DNA from: Ilumatobacter sp.
GTDB taxonomy: Bacteria; Actinomycetota; Acidimicrobiia; Acidimicrobiales; Ilumatobacteraceae
Direction of reading: 5' to 3'
NCBI GenBank assembly: GCA_007693335.1
Contig: REDU01000044.1
Location: 1 to 39,338, forward strand
Length of the DNA stretch: 39,338 bases
This document shows positions 32,533 through 39,338 of this stretch, piece by piece (position 1 is the first letter of the stretch; each line of letters opens with the position of its first letter). The notes under the pieces were generated by a model. That model was not told the DNA's origin. It ran no database searches and saw only the letters and a list, made by a program, of their open reading frames with translations. The position numbers and the translations under genes were made by a program.

Positions 32533-33648
32533 ATGACCGACCACCTCGTCGTGGGCGCGGTCGCGGCGATCGTGACGTTCGTGACCACACCGCTGATCGG
32601 GTGGGGCGCTCGTCGCCGGGGTTGGGTGTACGAACCCAACGAGCGGTCGGTGCACACCGAACCGATCCCCGACATCGGCGGCCTCGGCATGCTGTTCGGC
32701 TTCCTCGCCGCCTTCGCGACGGCCTGGTGGCTCGACGTCTTCCAGCCGCTCTTCGCCAGCAACTCCGAGCCCATCGGCGTGCTCGTGGCCGTGCTCGTGG
32801 TGTTCGGCGTGGGGGTGGTCGACGACATCTTCGACATCCCGCCGCCGGCGAAGGTGACCGGCATCGTGATCGCCGGACTCGTGCTCGTGTGGTTCGGCGT
32901 CACGATGTACTTCTTCCGCCTCCCGTTCCTCGACGTGATCATCCTGTCGCCCGACTGGACGCCGCTCGTCACGGTGCTGTGGCTGCTGGGCATGACCCAG
33001 GCGATCAACCTGATCGACGGACTCGACGGCCTGGCCGCCGGCATCGTGGCCATCGGAGCGGGCGCGTTCTTCCTCTACTCGTTCCGTCTCGGGGAACTCG
33101 ACCTGCTCACGCAACCCAACATCGGTCCGCTGATCGCCATCATCACCGTCGGGATGTGCGTCGGCTTCCTGCCCCACAACTTCAACCCGGCGCGCATCTT
33201 CATGGGCGACGGGGGAGCGTTCCTGCTCGGGTTGATGCTGGCGATCTCCACCAGCGTGGTGGGCGGTCGCGCCGACCCCGGCACGCAGGCGTTCGTCGGG
33301 CAGACGTTCTTCTTCCTCGCGCCGCTGTTGATCCCGTTGCTGATCCTCGGGGTGCCCATCCTCGACACGGCCTTCGCGATCGTGCGTCGGGCCACCCGCC
33401 GTCAAGCGCTCGACGAGGCCGACAAGGGTCACCTGCACCACCGCCTCATGGACCTCGGCCACGGGCAGCGGCGCAGCGTGCTCATCCTCTGGACATGGAC
33501 CGCGCTGTTGTCGGCGTTCGTGCTGTACCCGGTGCTCACCGGCGAGAACCCGACCTATCTCCCGTTCGGCGTGGGTGCGTTGTTGATCGTGCTCTACACC
33601 GTGCTGCACCCGAGCGTGCGCCGCCAGCGCGAGAGCGGCATCTCGTGA
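32533..33648 (+). CDS. WecA/MraY-like undecaprenyl-phosphate sugar-1-phosphate transferase (GT family 4)
   Basis: 371 residues with about ten transmembrane segments. Signature motifs: VVDDIFDIPP, NLIDGLDGLAAG and IFMGDGGAF supply the acidic catalytic and magnesium-binding residues; HLHHRLMDLG is the C-terminal cytoplasmic His loop of the WecA/TagO type. It likely transfers GlcNAc-1-phosphate from UDP-GlcNAc to undecaprenyl or decaprenyl phosphate, starting arabinogalactan, teichoic or polysaccharide synthesis. Mycobacterial WecA also lies just before atp genes. The stop lies at the junction of a 14-bp tandem duplication. Confidence 0.92.
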   Translation: MTDHLVVGAVAAIVTFVTTPLIGWGARRRGWVYEPNERSVHTEPIPDIGGLGMLFGFLAAFATAWWLDVFQPLFASNSEPIGVLVAVLVVFGVGVVDDIFDIPPPAKVTGIVIAGLVLVWFGVTMYFFRLPFLDVIILSPDWTPLVTVLWLLGMTQAINLIDGLDGLAAGIVAIGAGAFFLYSFRLGELDLLTQPNIGPLIAIITVGMCVGFLPHNFNPARIFMGDGGAFLLGLMLAISTSVVGGRADPGTQAFVGQTFFFLAPLLIPLLILGVPILDTAFAIVRRATRRQALDEADKGHLHHRLMDLGHGQRRSVLILWTWTALLSAFVLYPVLTGENPTYLPFGVGALLIVLYTVLHPSVRRQRESGIS

Positions 33649-33660
33649 GCGGCACCTCGT
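33633..33660. repeat. 14-bp tandem duplication at the wecA-like stop codon
   Basis: GAGCGGCATCTCGT (33633-33646) and GAGCGGCACCTCGT (33647-33660) are 13/14 identical. The TGA stop (33646-33648) spans the exact junction of the two units. Confidence 0.7.
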
Positions 33661-33691
33661 GGATCAACCAGGTGGACGCGGGTCCGGACGT

Positions 33692-33720
33692 TTGCAGTGG
33701 CGGCCGGGATCGACTACCTT
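33692..33720 (+). promoter_or_regulatory. Promoter of the ATP synthase operon
   Basis: TTGCAG (33692-33697), 17 bp, TACCTT (33715-33720). The predicted start is about 33727, leaving a leader of about 55 nt before the first ATG at 33782. Confidence 0.65.
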
Positions 33721-33728
33721 GTGCTGCC

Positions 33729-33770
33729 GTTCACAAGCCTCCGCCATGTGAACCCACCCCCGTGAACCCA
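33729..33770 (+). promoter_or_regulatory. Leader with alternative GTTCAC/GTGAAC pairings before the atp operon
   Basis: GTTCAC (33729-33734) is at the predicted 5' end and can pair with GTGAAC at 33748-33753 or 33762-33767. These belong to two GTGAACCCA direct repeats with 14-bp period. The second lies near the ribosome-binding site (AGGGA). Stems are only 6 bp. Confidence 0.3.
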
Positions 33771-33781
33771 ATCAGGGATCG

Positions 33782-34084
33782 ATGAAGCTCCTCCGCACCA
33801 ACGTCCGCGTCAACCCCCGTGACTCACTCGGTCAGGGTCTCGACGCCGCCCTGACCCTGGTGCTGTTCTTCGTGGCCGGGTTCTTCCTCGACCGATGGCT
33901 CGGCACCACGCCGTTGTTCATGATCGGGCTCACGATCGTGGCCGCCGTCGGGGTCTTCTACAAGCTGAAGATCGGCTACGAGTCGCGCATGGAGGAGCAC
34001 GATCGCGAGCACCTCGCCCGAAAGGCGGCTCGGGCGTCGACCGACGCAGCGTCGGGCGGCAGCACCGAGGTGTCCGCACCGTGA
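33782..34084 (+). CDS. AtpZ/AtpI-like small membrane protein
   Basis: 100 residues with two hydrophobic segments (DAALTLVLFFVAGFFLDRWLG and LFMIGLTIVAAVGVFYKL) followed by a charged tail. This fits the AtpZ/DUF-type proteins that precede ATP synthase operons and form a complex with AtpI for magnesium uptake or c-ring assembly. GQGLDAALTLVLFF is typical. It heads the operon behind the promoter at 33692-33720 and overlaps the next gene (GTGA). Confidence 0.85.
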   Translation: MKLLRTNVRVNPRDSLGQGLDAALTLVLFFVAGFFLDRWLGTTPLFMIGLTIVAAVGVFYKLKIGYESRMEEHDREHLARKAARASTDAASGGSTEVSAP

Positions 34085-34611
34085 GCCCCGACAGCCGACC
34101 CGTGCCGCGTGCGCGCCGCCACACCGACGCCGGGTTCGTCCGTGACTCCGGCCCCTCGCCCGAGGTCGGCATCTCGCGCGACATCGCCAAACGCGGCCTC
34201 GTGGTGGCACCGGTGCTCGTTGCGGTCAGCGCCGTCATCTGGGGCTCGGCCGGCGCATGGTCGGCCGCGTACGCGATCGCGCTCGTGTTGGCGAACTTCG
34301 CCGGCTCCGCGCTCTTGATCGCCGGGGCCGCCAAGATCTCGTTCGGCCTCATGATGGGCACCGTGCTGTTCGGGTACCTGATCCGTCTCGCGATCATCTT
34401 CGCCGCCGTCTGGTTCGTGGCCGAGGCGTCGTGGATTTCGCTCCCGGCCCTCGGAGCGACCATCATCGTGACGCACCTCGGACTTCTGGTCTGGGAACTC
34501 AAGTACGTGGCCATCTCGCTCTCACACAGTGGCGTCATGGCCGACCGCGACATCTCGACCCACGACATCTCGACCCCCCAGATCTCGAACCGCGACAACT
34601 CGCACCAGTAA
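34081..34611 (+). CDS. AtpI-like ATP synthase accessory membrane protein
   Basis: 176 residues from GTG 34081, which overlaps the previous TGA. An N-terminal disordered basic stretch (residues 1-35) precedes four hydrophobic segments (for example VVAPVLVAVSAVIWGS, FGYLIRLAIIFAAVWFV). AtpI-family proteins assist c-ring assembly and insertion of the c subunit. The sequence is divergent from E. coli AtpI, and the assignment rests mainly on size, topology and position before atpB. The last 25 residues contain an in-frame five-residue repeat (DISTH/DISTP/QISNR). Confidence 0.75.
   Translation: MSPDSRPVPRARRHTDAGFVRDSGPSPEVGISRDIAKRGLVVAPVLVAVSAVIWGSAGAWSAAYAIALVLANFAGSALLIAGAAKISFGLMMGTVLFGYLIRLAIIFAAVWFVAEASWISLPALGATIIVTHLGLLVWELKYVAISLSHSGVMADRDISTHDISTPQISNRDNSHQ
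34549..34593 (+). repeat. 15-bp in-frame tandem repeat near the AtpI-like C-terminus
   Basis: Units GACATCTCGACCCAC (34549-34563), GACATCTCGACCCCC (34564-34578) and a diverged CAGATCTCGAACCGC (34579-34593). They encode DISTH, DISTP and QISNR just before the stop. Confidence 0.6.
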
Positions 34612-34663
34612 CCGACTCGACCCACTCATCCGCCACCCTCGCTCACCAGGAACGGTCTCACAC

Positions 34664-35431
34664 GTGTTCGGACTCGAATTCCCGCCGATCAACGCCCTGC
34701 TCCGCTGGCCAGACATCTTCCCGACCTTCAACAAGATCGGGCTGATCGCCGTCCTCGCCGCCCTCATCGGCATGGGCATCTTCTGGCTGGCCACTCGCCA
34801 GGACGACTCCAAAGCGCCCAAGGGTGTCCGCAACTTCGCGGAGTCGATCATCGAGTTCATCCAGAACGGCATCATCATGCAGACGATCGGCAAAGCCGGT
34901 CTCGGATGGACCCCGCTACTGCTGAGCCTGTTCGTCTTCATCTACCTCTGCAACATGCCGGGCATCATCCCGATCCTGCAGATGCCTGCCACCGGTCGCC
35001 TCGCGATCCCCCTGGGGCTCGCGCTGCTCGTGTGGGTCACGTTCATCGGCACCGGCATCAAGCACCAGGGGCTCGGCTACTTCGGGCACCTGTTGTGGCC
35101 CCCGGGGATGCCGGTGTTCCTCAAGCCGATCGTCGGCCTGATCGAGTTCATCTCGACCATCTTCGTCACGCCGTTCTCCCTGACCGTCCGTCTCATGGCC
35201 AACCTGATGGCCGGCCACATCCTGCTCGTCACGTTCGGCCTGCTCGCCGAATCGCTGTTCCGAGCCGAGACGAACCAGTTCCTGCTCGTGCCGACCGGTC
35301 TGCTCCCGCTGCTGATGCTCGTCGGCATCACGGCGTTCGAGGTGCTGGTGGGCTTCCTGCAGGCGTACATCTTCACCATCCTCGCCGCCGTCTACATCAG
35401 CAACTCGCTCGTCGGTCACGCCGAAGAAGCC

Positions 35432-35437
<6 letters not shown>
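34664..35437 (+). CDS. atpB: ATP synthase subunit a
   Basis: 257 residues from GTG 34664 (AGGAAC upstream). About five to six transmembrane segments; the essential proton-channel Arg is R176 in FSLTVRLMANLMAGH, followed by the C-terminal VGFLQAYIFTILAAVYI helix. It forms the two half-channels that pass protons to the c-ring. Expected neighbours c and b follow. The stop TGA lies inside a five-copy 7-bp repeat. Confidence 0.97.
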
Positions 35438-35822
<385 letters not shown>

Positions 35823-35890
35823 TTCGTCCCGGATCCCTGCGAACGACCCGATGACCGATCTGGGCTGTCCATGACAAGAAAGAGGCCAAC

Positions 35891-36460
35891 GTGCTGACCA
35901 CCCTCGCCGTGACCGCGAATTCGTTCGTCTCGAATGCCGTCACTGCTCAGGAGATTCCCGAGGAGGACCTCAACCCGATCGCCCTCGAGCTCAAGGAGCT
36001 CGTGTGGGGCTTCGGTGCGTTCGCCGTGTTCGCTCTCGTGCTGCGCTACGCGATCTGGCCCAAGCTCAACGGGAGCATCCAGGGCCGCACCGAGCGGATC
36101 ACCGCCAACCATGCCGATGCCGCCGCCACCACTGCGTCCGCGCAGGGCGATGTGGCCGACTACGAGGCGGCCAGAGCCGCCGCTCGCGCCGAGGGCCAAG
36201 CGATCGTCGACGAGGCACGGGCTCAACTCGAGGCCGAGCGCACCGAGCGCATCGCCGAGGTGAACCGGGGCATCGCCGCCCGTCGAGCGGCTGCCGTGGC
36301 CGAGGTGGAGGCTGCCCAGGAGGCCGCCCGAGCCGAGGTCGAGGCCGCTGTGGCTTCCGTGACCTCGACGGTCACGCTCCTGGCACTCGGTCGCGAACCC
36401 GACCCCGACGTCCTGCGCAACGTCGTGACGTCGACCGTGAACGCAGGAGCTGCCCAATGA
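35891..36460 (+). CDS. atpF: ATP synthase subunit b
   Basis: 189 residues, GTG start with AGAGG upstream. One N-terminal hydrophobic helix (VWGFGAFAVFALVLRYAIWPKL, residues about 37-58) leads into a long Ala/Glu/Arg-rich coiled coil (AARAAARAEGQAIVDEARAQ and onward). It forms the peripheral stalk. It overlaps the next b-type gene by ATGA, and the two differ in sequence. Confidence 0.92.
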   Translation: MLTTLAVTANSFVSNAVTAQEIPEEDLNPIALELKELVWGFGAFAVFALVLRYAIWPKLNGSIQGRTERITANHADAAATTASAQGDVADYEAARAAARAEGQAIVDEARAQLEAERTERIAEVNRGIAARRAAAVAEVEAAQEAARAEVEAAVASVTSTVTLLALGREPDPDVLRNVVTSTVNAGAAQ

Positions 36461-37068
36461 GTGCCGTGTCCACCCTCCAGCTGGCGATCGCCGGCCTCGC
36501 CCCCCAAGTCGAATTCGATGTCGACGACCGAGGGGTCACCGCCGCCCACCCGATCTTCCCCCCGATCTGGGAGATCGCCCTGCAGACGGTCGCGTTCGCC
36601 GCGATCGTCTACGCGATCTACAAGTTCGGCGGCCCGTCGATCAAGAAGTACTACTCCGACCGCACCGAGCGGATCCAGCGTGAGATGGACGAGGGCGTGG
36701 CGGCCAAGGCCGCCGCCGAGTCCGAGGCGCTGCGCATCCGCACCTCACTCGGCGACATCGAGACCGAGCGTCAGCAGATCCTCTCCGAGGCCCGCGCCCA
36801 GGCCGAGGGCGTACTCGCCGAGGGAAGGATCCGGCTCGACGACGAAGCCGTCGAGCTCGAGGCCCGGGCCACCGACGAGATCGCCTCGATCGTCGGTCGC
36901 TCCGGTGACGAACTGCGGGCGCAGATCACCCGCCACACCAACGCCAGCATCGACCAGGTGGTGGTCCAGAGCCTCGACGACAGCCTCCACCAGCAGCTGA
37001 TCGAAGACGTCATCGCCCGGGTCGGCGCCGCCACCGGGCCGGCGTCCGGGAACGGAGCATCCGCATGA
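36457..37068 (+). CDS. Second ATP synthase b-type subunit (b')
   Basis: 203 residues. A hydrophobic helix (IWEIALQTVAFAAIVYAIYKFG) is followed by a long coiled coil (KKYYSDRTERIQREMDEGVAAK onward) and a short C-terminal domain. It resembles subunit b but is distinct from the upstream b, as in b/b' heterodimeric stalks of cyanobacteria, photosynthetic bacteria and some actinobacteria. Unlike the mycobacterial b-delta fusion, delta is a separate downstream gene. It overlaps both neighbours (ATGA at each end). Confidence 0.88.
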   Translation: MSAVSTLQLAIAGLAPQVEFDVDDRGVTAAHPIFPPIWEIALQTVAFAAIVYAIYKFGGPSIKKYYSDRTERIQREMDEGVAAKAAAESEALRIRTSLGDIETERQQILSEARAQAEGVLAEGRIRLDDEAVELEARATDEIASIVGRSGDELRAQITRHTNASIDQVVVQSLDDSLHQQLIEDVIARVGAATGPASGNGASA

Positions 37069-37601
37069 GCGCCACCACCGACCCCCGCATCGACGGGTAC
37101 GCCCGGGCGCTGTTCGAGGTCGCCCGCGCCGACGGCACCCTCGACGAGGTCGAGGACGAACTGTTCCGGTTCGCCCGCAGCTACGAGTCGAGTGAGGCGC
37201 TGCGCACCACGCTGTCCGACGAGGACATCCCCGCTGCGAAGCGCCAGGCGATCGTCGAAGACCTCCTCGGCGAGACCGCCACCCCCACCACCGTGCAGCT
37301 GCTGTCGATGGTCATCGGCTCGGGTCGGGCCTCCGACCTGGTCGCGATCGCCGATGCGCTGGTGCAGCGAGCATCAGCGGCCAAACAGCTCGAAGTGGCC
37401 CAGGTCCGCTCGGCCGTCGAACTGACCCCCGATCAGCAGGACCGCCTCCGAGCTGCCATCGCGAATGCCACCGGCAAACAGGTCAACCTCAAGATCGTCG
37501 TCGATCCGTCCGTCCTCGGCGGCCTGGTCGCTACGGTCGGTGACATCGTCATCGACGGCTCGGTCCGCGCCACCGTCGAACAGTTGAAGGCCCGTCTGTG
37601 A
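37065..37601 (+). CDS. atpH: ATP synthase subunit delta
   Basis: 178 residues, normal length. N-terminal helical domain begins RIDGYARALFEVARADGTLDE; the C-terminal QVRSAVELTPDQQDRLRAAI and VNLKIVVDPSVLGGLVATVG are the classic OSCP/delta motif. It links the peripheral stalk to the top of F1. The ATG overlaps the b' stop. The atpA start is 45 bp after its stop. Confidence 0.96.
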   Translation: MSATTDPRIDGYARALFEVARADGTLDEVEDELFRFARSYESSEALRTTLSDEDIPAAKRQAIVEDLLGETATPTTVQLLSMVIGSGRASDLVAIADALVQRASAAKQLEVAQVRSAVELTPDQQDRLRAAIANATGKQVNLKIVVDPSVLGGLVATVGDIVIDGSVRATVEQLKARL

Positions 37602-37646
37602 TGGTCCTCGCCCCCCTCCGTCCCAGCGCTCGCACCAGGAGTCATC

Positions 37647-39236
37647 ATGGCTGAACTCACCCTCTCCGCCGCCGACGTCGCATCGGCGCTCCAGAAGAAC
37701 CTCGAGGGGTACGCGCCGTCACTCGAGGCCCGCACCGTGGGCCGAGTGGCCGAGGTGGGCGACGGGATCGCCCGCATCAGCGGGCTCCCCGACGCTGCCG
37801 TGAACGAGCTGCTCGAGTTCGACGACGGCACGATCGGCCTCGCCCTCAACCTCGAAGAGCACACGATCGGCGCCGTGGTGCTCGGCCTCGCCGACCACAT
37901 CGAGGAGGGCCAGCCGGTCAAGTCGACCGGCCGCATCCTGTCGATCCCCGTCGGCGACGGCGTGCTGGGCCGCGTCGTCAACGCTCTCGGCGAGCCGGTC
38001 GACGGCCGCGGTGAGCTCGTCGGTGTGCAGAACCGCCGCATGGAGATCCAGGCGCCGGGCATCATGGGCCGCAAGCCCGTGCACGAGCCGATGCAGACCG
38101 GCATCAAGTCGATCGACGCGATGACCCCGATCGGCCGGGGCCAGCGCGAGCTGATCATCGGCGACCGCAAGACCGGCAAGAGCACCATCGCCGTCGACAC
38201 GATCCTGAACCAGAAGGGTCAGGGCGTGAAGTGCATCTACGTGGCCATCGGCCAGAAGGGATCCACCGTCGCCCAGACCGTGGAGACCCTCCGCCAGGCC
38301 GGTGCCCTCGAGTACACGGTGATCGTGACAGCTCCCGCGTCCGACCCCGCACCGTTCAAGTACCTCGCCCCGTACGCCGGCTGCGCCATGGGCCAGTACT
38401 GGATGGAGAACGGTCAGCACGCTCTCGTGGTGTACGACGACCTCTCCAAGCAGGCCGAGGCCTACCGGCAGATGTCGCTGCTGCTGCGTCGTCCCCCGGG
38501 CCGCGAGGCCTACCCGGGCGACGTGTTCTACCTCCACAGCCGCCTGCTCGAGCGGGCCGCCAAGCTGTCCGACGAGAACGGTGCGGGCTCGCTCACCGCG
38601 CTGCCCATCATCGAGACCAAGGCCGGCGACGTCTCGGCGTTCATCCCGACCAACGTGATCTCGATCACCGACGGTCAGGTGTACCTGCAGGAGAACCTCT
38701 TCAAGTCGGGTGTGCGGCCCGCCGTCGACGTGGGTATCTCCGTGTCACGTGTGGGTGGTGCCGCCCAGGTCAAGTCGATGAAGACGGTGTCGGGCACGCT
38801 CAAGCTCGACCTCGCCCAGTTCCGTGAGCTCGAGGCCTTCGCCACCTTCGGCTCCGAGCTCGACGCCGTGTCGAAAGCACAGCTCGAGCGCGGGTACCGG
38901 CTGGTCGAGCTGCTCAAGCAGCCGCTCAACAGCCCGATGCCGGTCGAGGAGCAGGTCGTGTCGATGTTCGCCGGCACCAAGGGCTATCTCGACGACATCC
39001 CGGTGGGCGATGTGGCCCGTTTCGAGGCCGGACTGATCGACTTCATGCGCAGCGGGTACGCCTCGCTGCTGGCCGATCTCCGTACCGGTGGCATCCCCGA
39101 CGAGCTCGCCGATGCCGTGCAGACCTACAAGGACCAGTTCAAGGTCGACGAGGCCGCCCGCGTGGCCGACCCCACCAAGGTCAACGTCGACGAGCTGGGC
39201 GAGGCCAAGAGCCAGAAGACACTCGCAACGGAGTGA
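37647..39236 (+). CDS. atpA: ATP synthase subunit alpha
   Basis: 529 residues; AGGAG precedes the ATG. The nucleotide-binding P-loop is GDRKTGKST (172-180); [36 protein letters not shown] and the catalytic-interface Arg in [15 protein letters not shown] follow as expected. It is the non-catalytic nucleotide-binding subunit of F1. The C-terminal tail ([20 protein letters not shown]) is somewhat charged. atpG starts 5 nt after the stop. Confidence 0.98.
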   Translation: MAELTLSAADVASALQKNLEGYAPSLEARTVGRVAEVGDGIARISGLPDAAVNELLEFDDGTIGLALNLEEHTIGAVVLGLADHIEEGQPVKSTGRILSIPVGDGVLGRVVNALGEPVDGRGELVGVQNRRMEIQAPGIMGRKPVHEPMQTGIKSIDAMTPIGRGQRELIIGDRKTGKSTIAVDTILNQKGQGVKCIYVAIGQKGSTVAQTVETLRQAGALEYTVIVTAPASDPAPFKYLAPYAGCAMGQYWMENGQHALVVYDDLSKQAEAYRQMSLLLRRPPGREAYPGDVFYLHSRLLERAAKLSDENGAGSLTALPIIETKAGDVSAFIPTNVISITDGQVYLQENLFKSGVRPAVDVGISVSRVGGAAQVKSMKTVSGTLKLDLAQFRELEAFATFGSELDAVSKAQLERGYRLVELLKQPLNSPMPVEEQVVSMFAGTKGYLDDIPVGDVARFEAGLIDFMRSGYASLLADLRTGGIPDELADAVQTYKDQFKVDEAARVADPTKVNVDELGEAKSQKTLATE

Positions 39237-39241
39237 TGTAG

Positions 39242-39338
39242 ATGGCAGGTGGACAAGAGAGGATCCTCAGAGGACGTATCCGAAGCGTCCAGGCGACCAA
39301 GAAGATCACGCGCGCGATGGAGCTCATCGCGGCCTCGC
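39242..39338 (+). CDS. atpG: ATP synthase subunit gamma, 5' end only
   Basis: Partial gene cut by the window edge. The first 32 residues (MAGGQERILRGRIRSVQATK, then KITRAMELIAAS) match the gamma-subunit N-terminus, whose RSVQATKKITRAMELIA helix forms the rotor stalk. It lies right after atpA, in the usual order. Confidence 0.95.
   Translation, partial: MAGGQERILRGRIRSVQATKKITRAMELIAAS

Overview
The window looks like chromosome from a high-GC actinobacterium, most likely an Acidimicrobiia (Ilumatobacter-like) member. This rests on GC-rich codon use, many GTG starts, frequent leaderless genes with a TANNNT element 6-8 nt before the start codon, AbiEi/DUF559 and DUF6458 proteins, and the order rpiB-glyA-wecA-like-atp. 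No rRNA, tRNA, CRISPR array, prophage or insertion sequence was seen. Gene density is high; the longest gap is 245 bp.

Left part (1-8.3 kb): a membrane-anchored PASTA protein; a DinB-fold protein divergent from a TetR regulator across a 31-bp palindrome; a tightly packed TetR / haloalkane dehalogenase-like hydrolase / SRPBCC / sulfatase run that looks catabolic; an LPATG sortase substrate; a cytochrome P450; and a universal stress protein. Then (8.3-15.6 kb) an AbiEi-DUF559 nuclease-like gene bounded by two copies of a 47-bp palindromic repeat, a HEAT-glycosyltransferase fusion, RNase Z, a GT1 glycosyltransferase and an acyl-CoA ligase.

Middle (15.6-19.5 kb): a partner-switching stress module. 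It has an RsbW-like anti-sigma kinase, a STAS anti-anti-sigma factor, a broken SpoIIE phosphatase, a LuxR response regulator, a small DUF6458 membrane protein and an intact GAF-SpoIIE phosphatase. Three of these genes (the kinase, luxR-type and DUF6458 genes) are preceded by GGTTT-N16-GGGTA, which matches the SigF/SigB-type consensus exactly. This suggests an autoregulated alternative-sigma circuit whose sigma gene lies outside the window. I regard it as the strongest regulatory signal here.

Right of that (19.5-30.7 kb): a minus-strand operon of DPP-IV-like peptidase, TerB-like protein and sucrose-phosphorylase-like enzyme with overlapping start/stop codons; a zinc alcohol dehydrogenase; a nucleoside hydrolase; a lipoprotein; an EamA transporter; a thiolase-like protein without the usual nucleophilic cysteine; and a DUF1326/DUF2182 pair. 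The end (30.7-39.3 kb) is core metabolism: rpiB, glyA, a WecA/MraY-like transferase, then the F1Fo ATP synthase operon (two AtpI/AtpZ-like proteins, atpB, atpE, two b-type subunits, atpH, atpA, start of atpG).

A second cross-cutting signal is a set of short tandem repeats (7-17 bp units) lying over or beside the stop codons of at least six unrelated genes.
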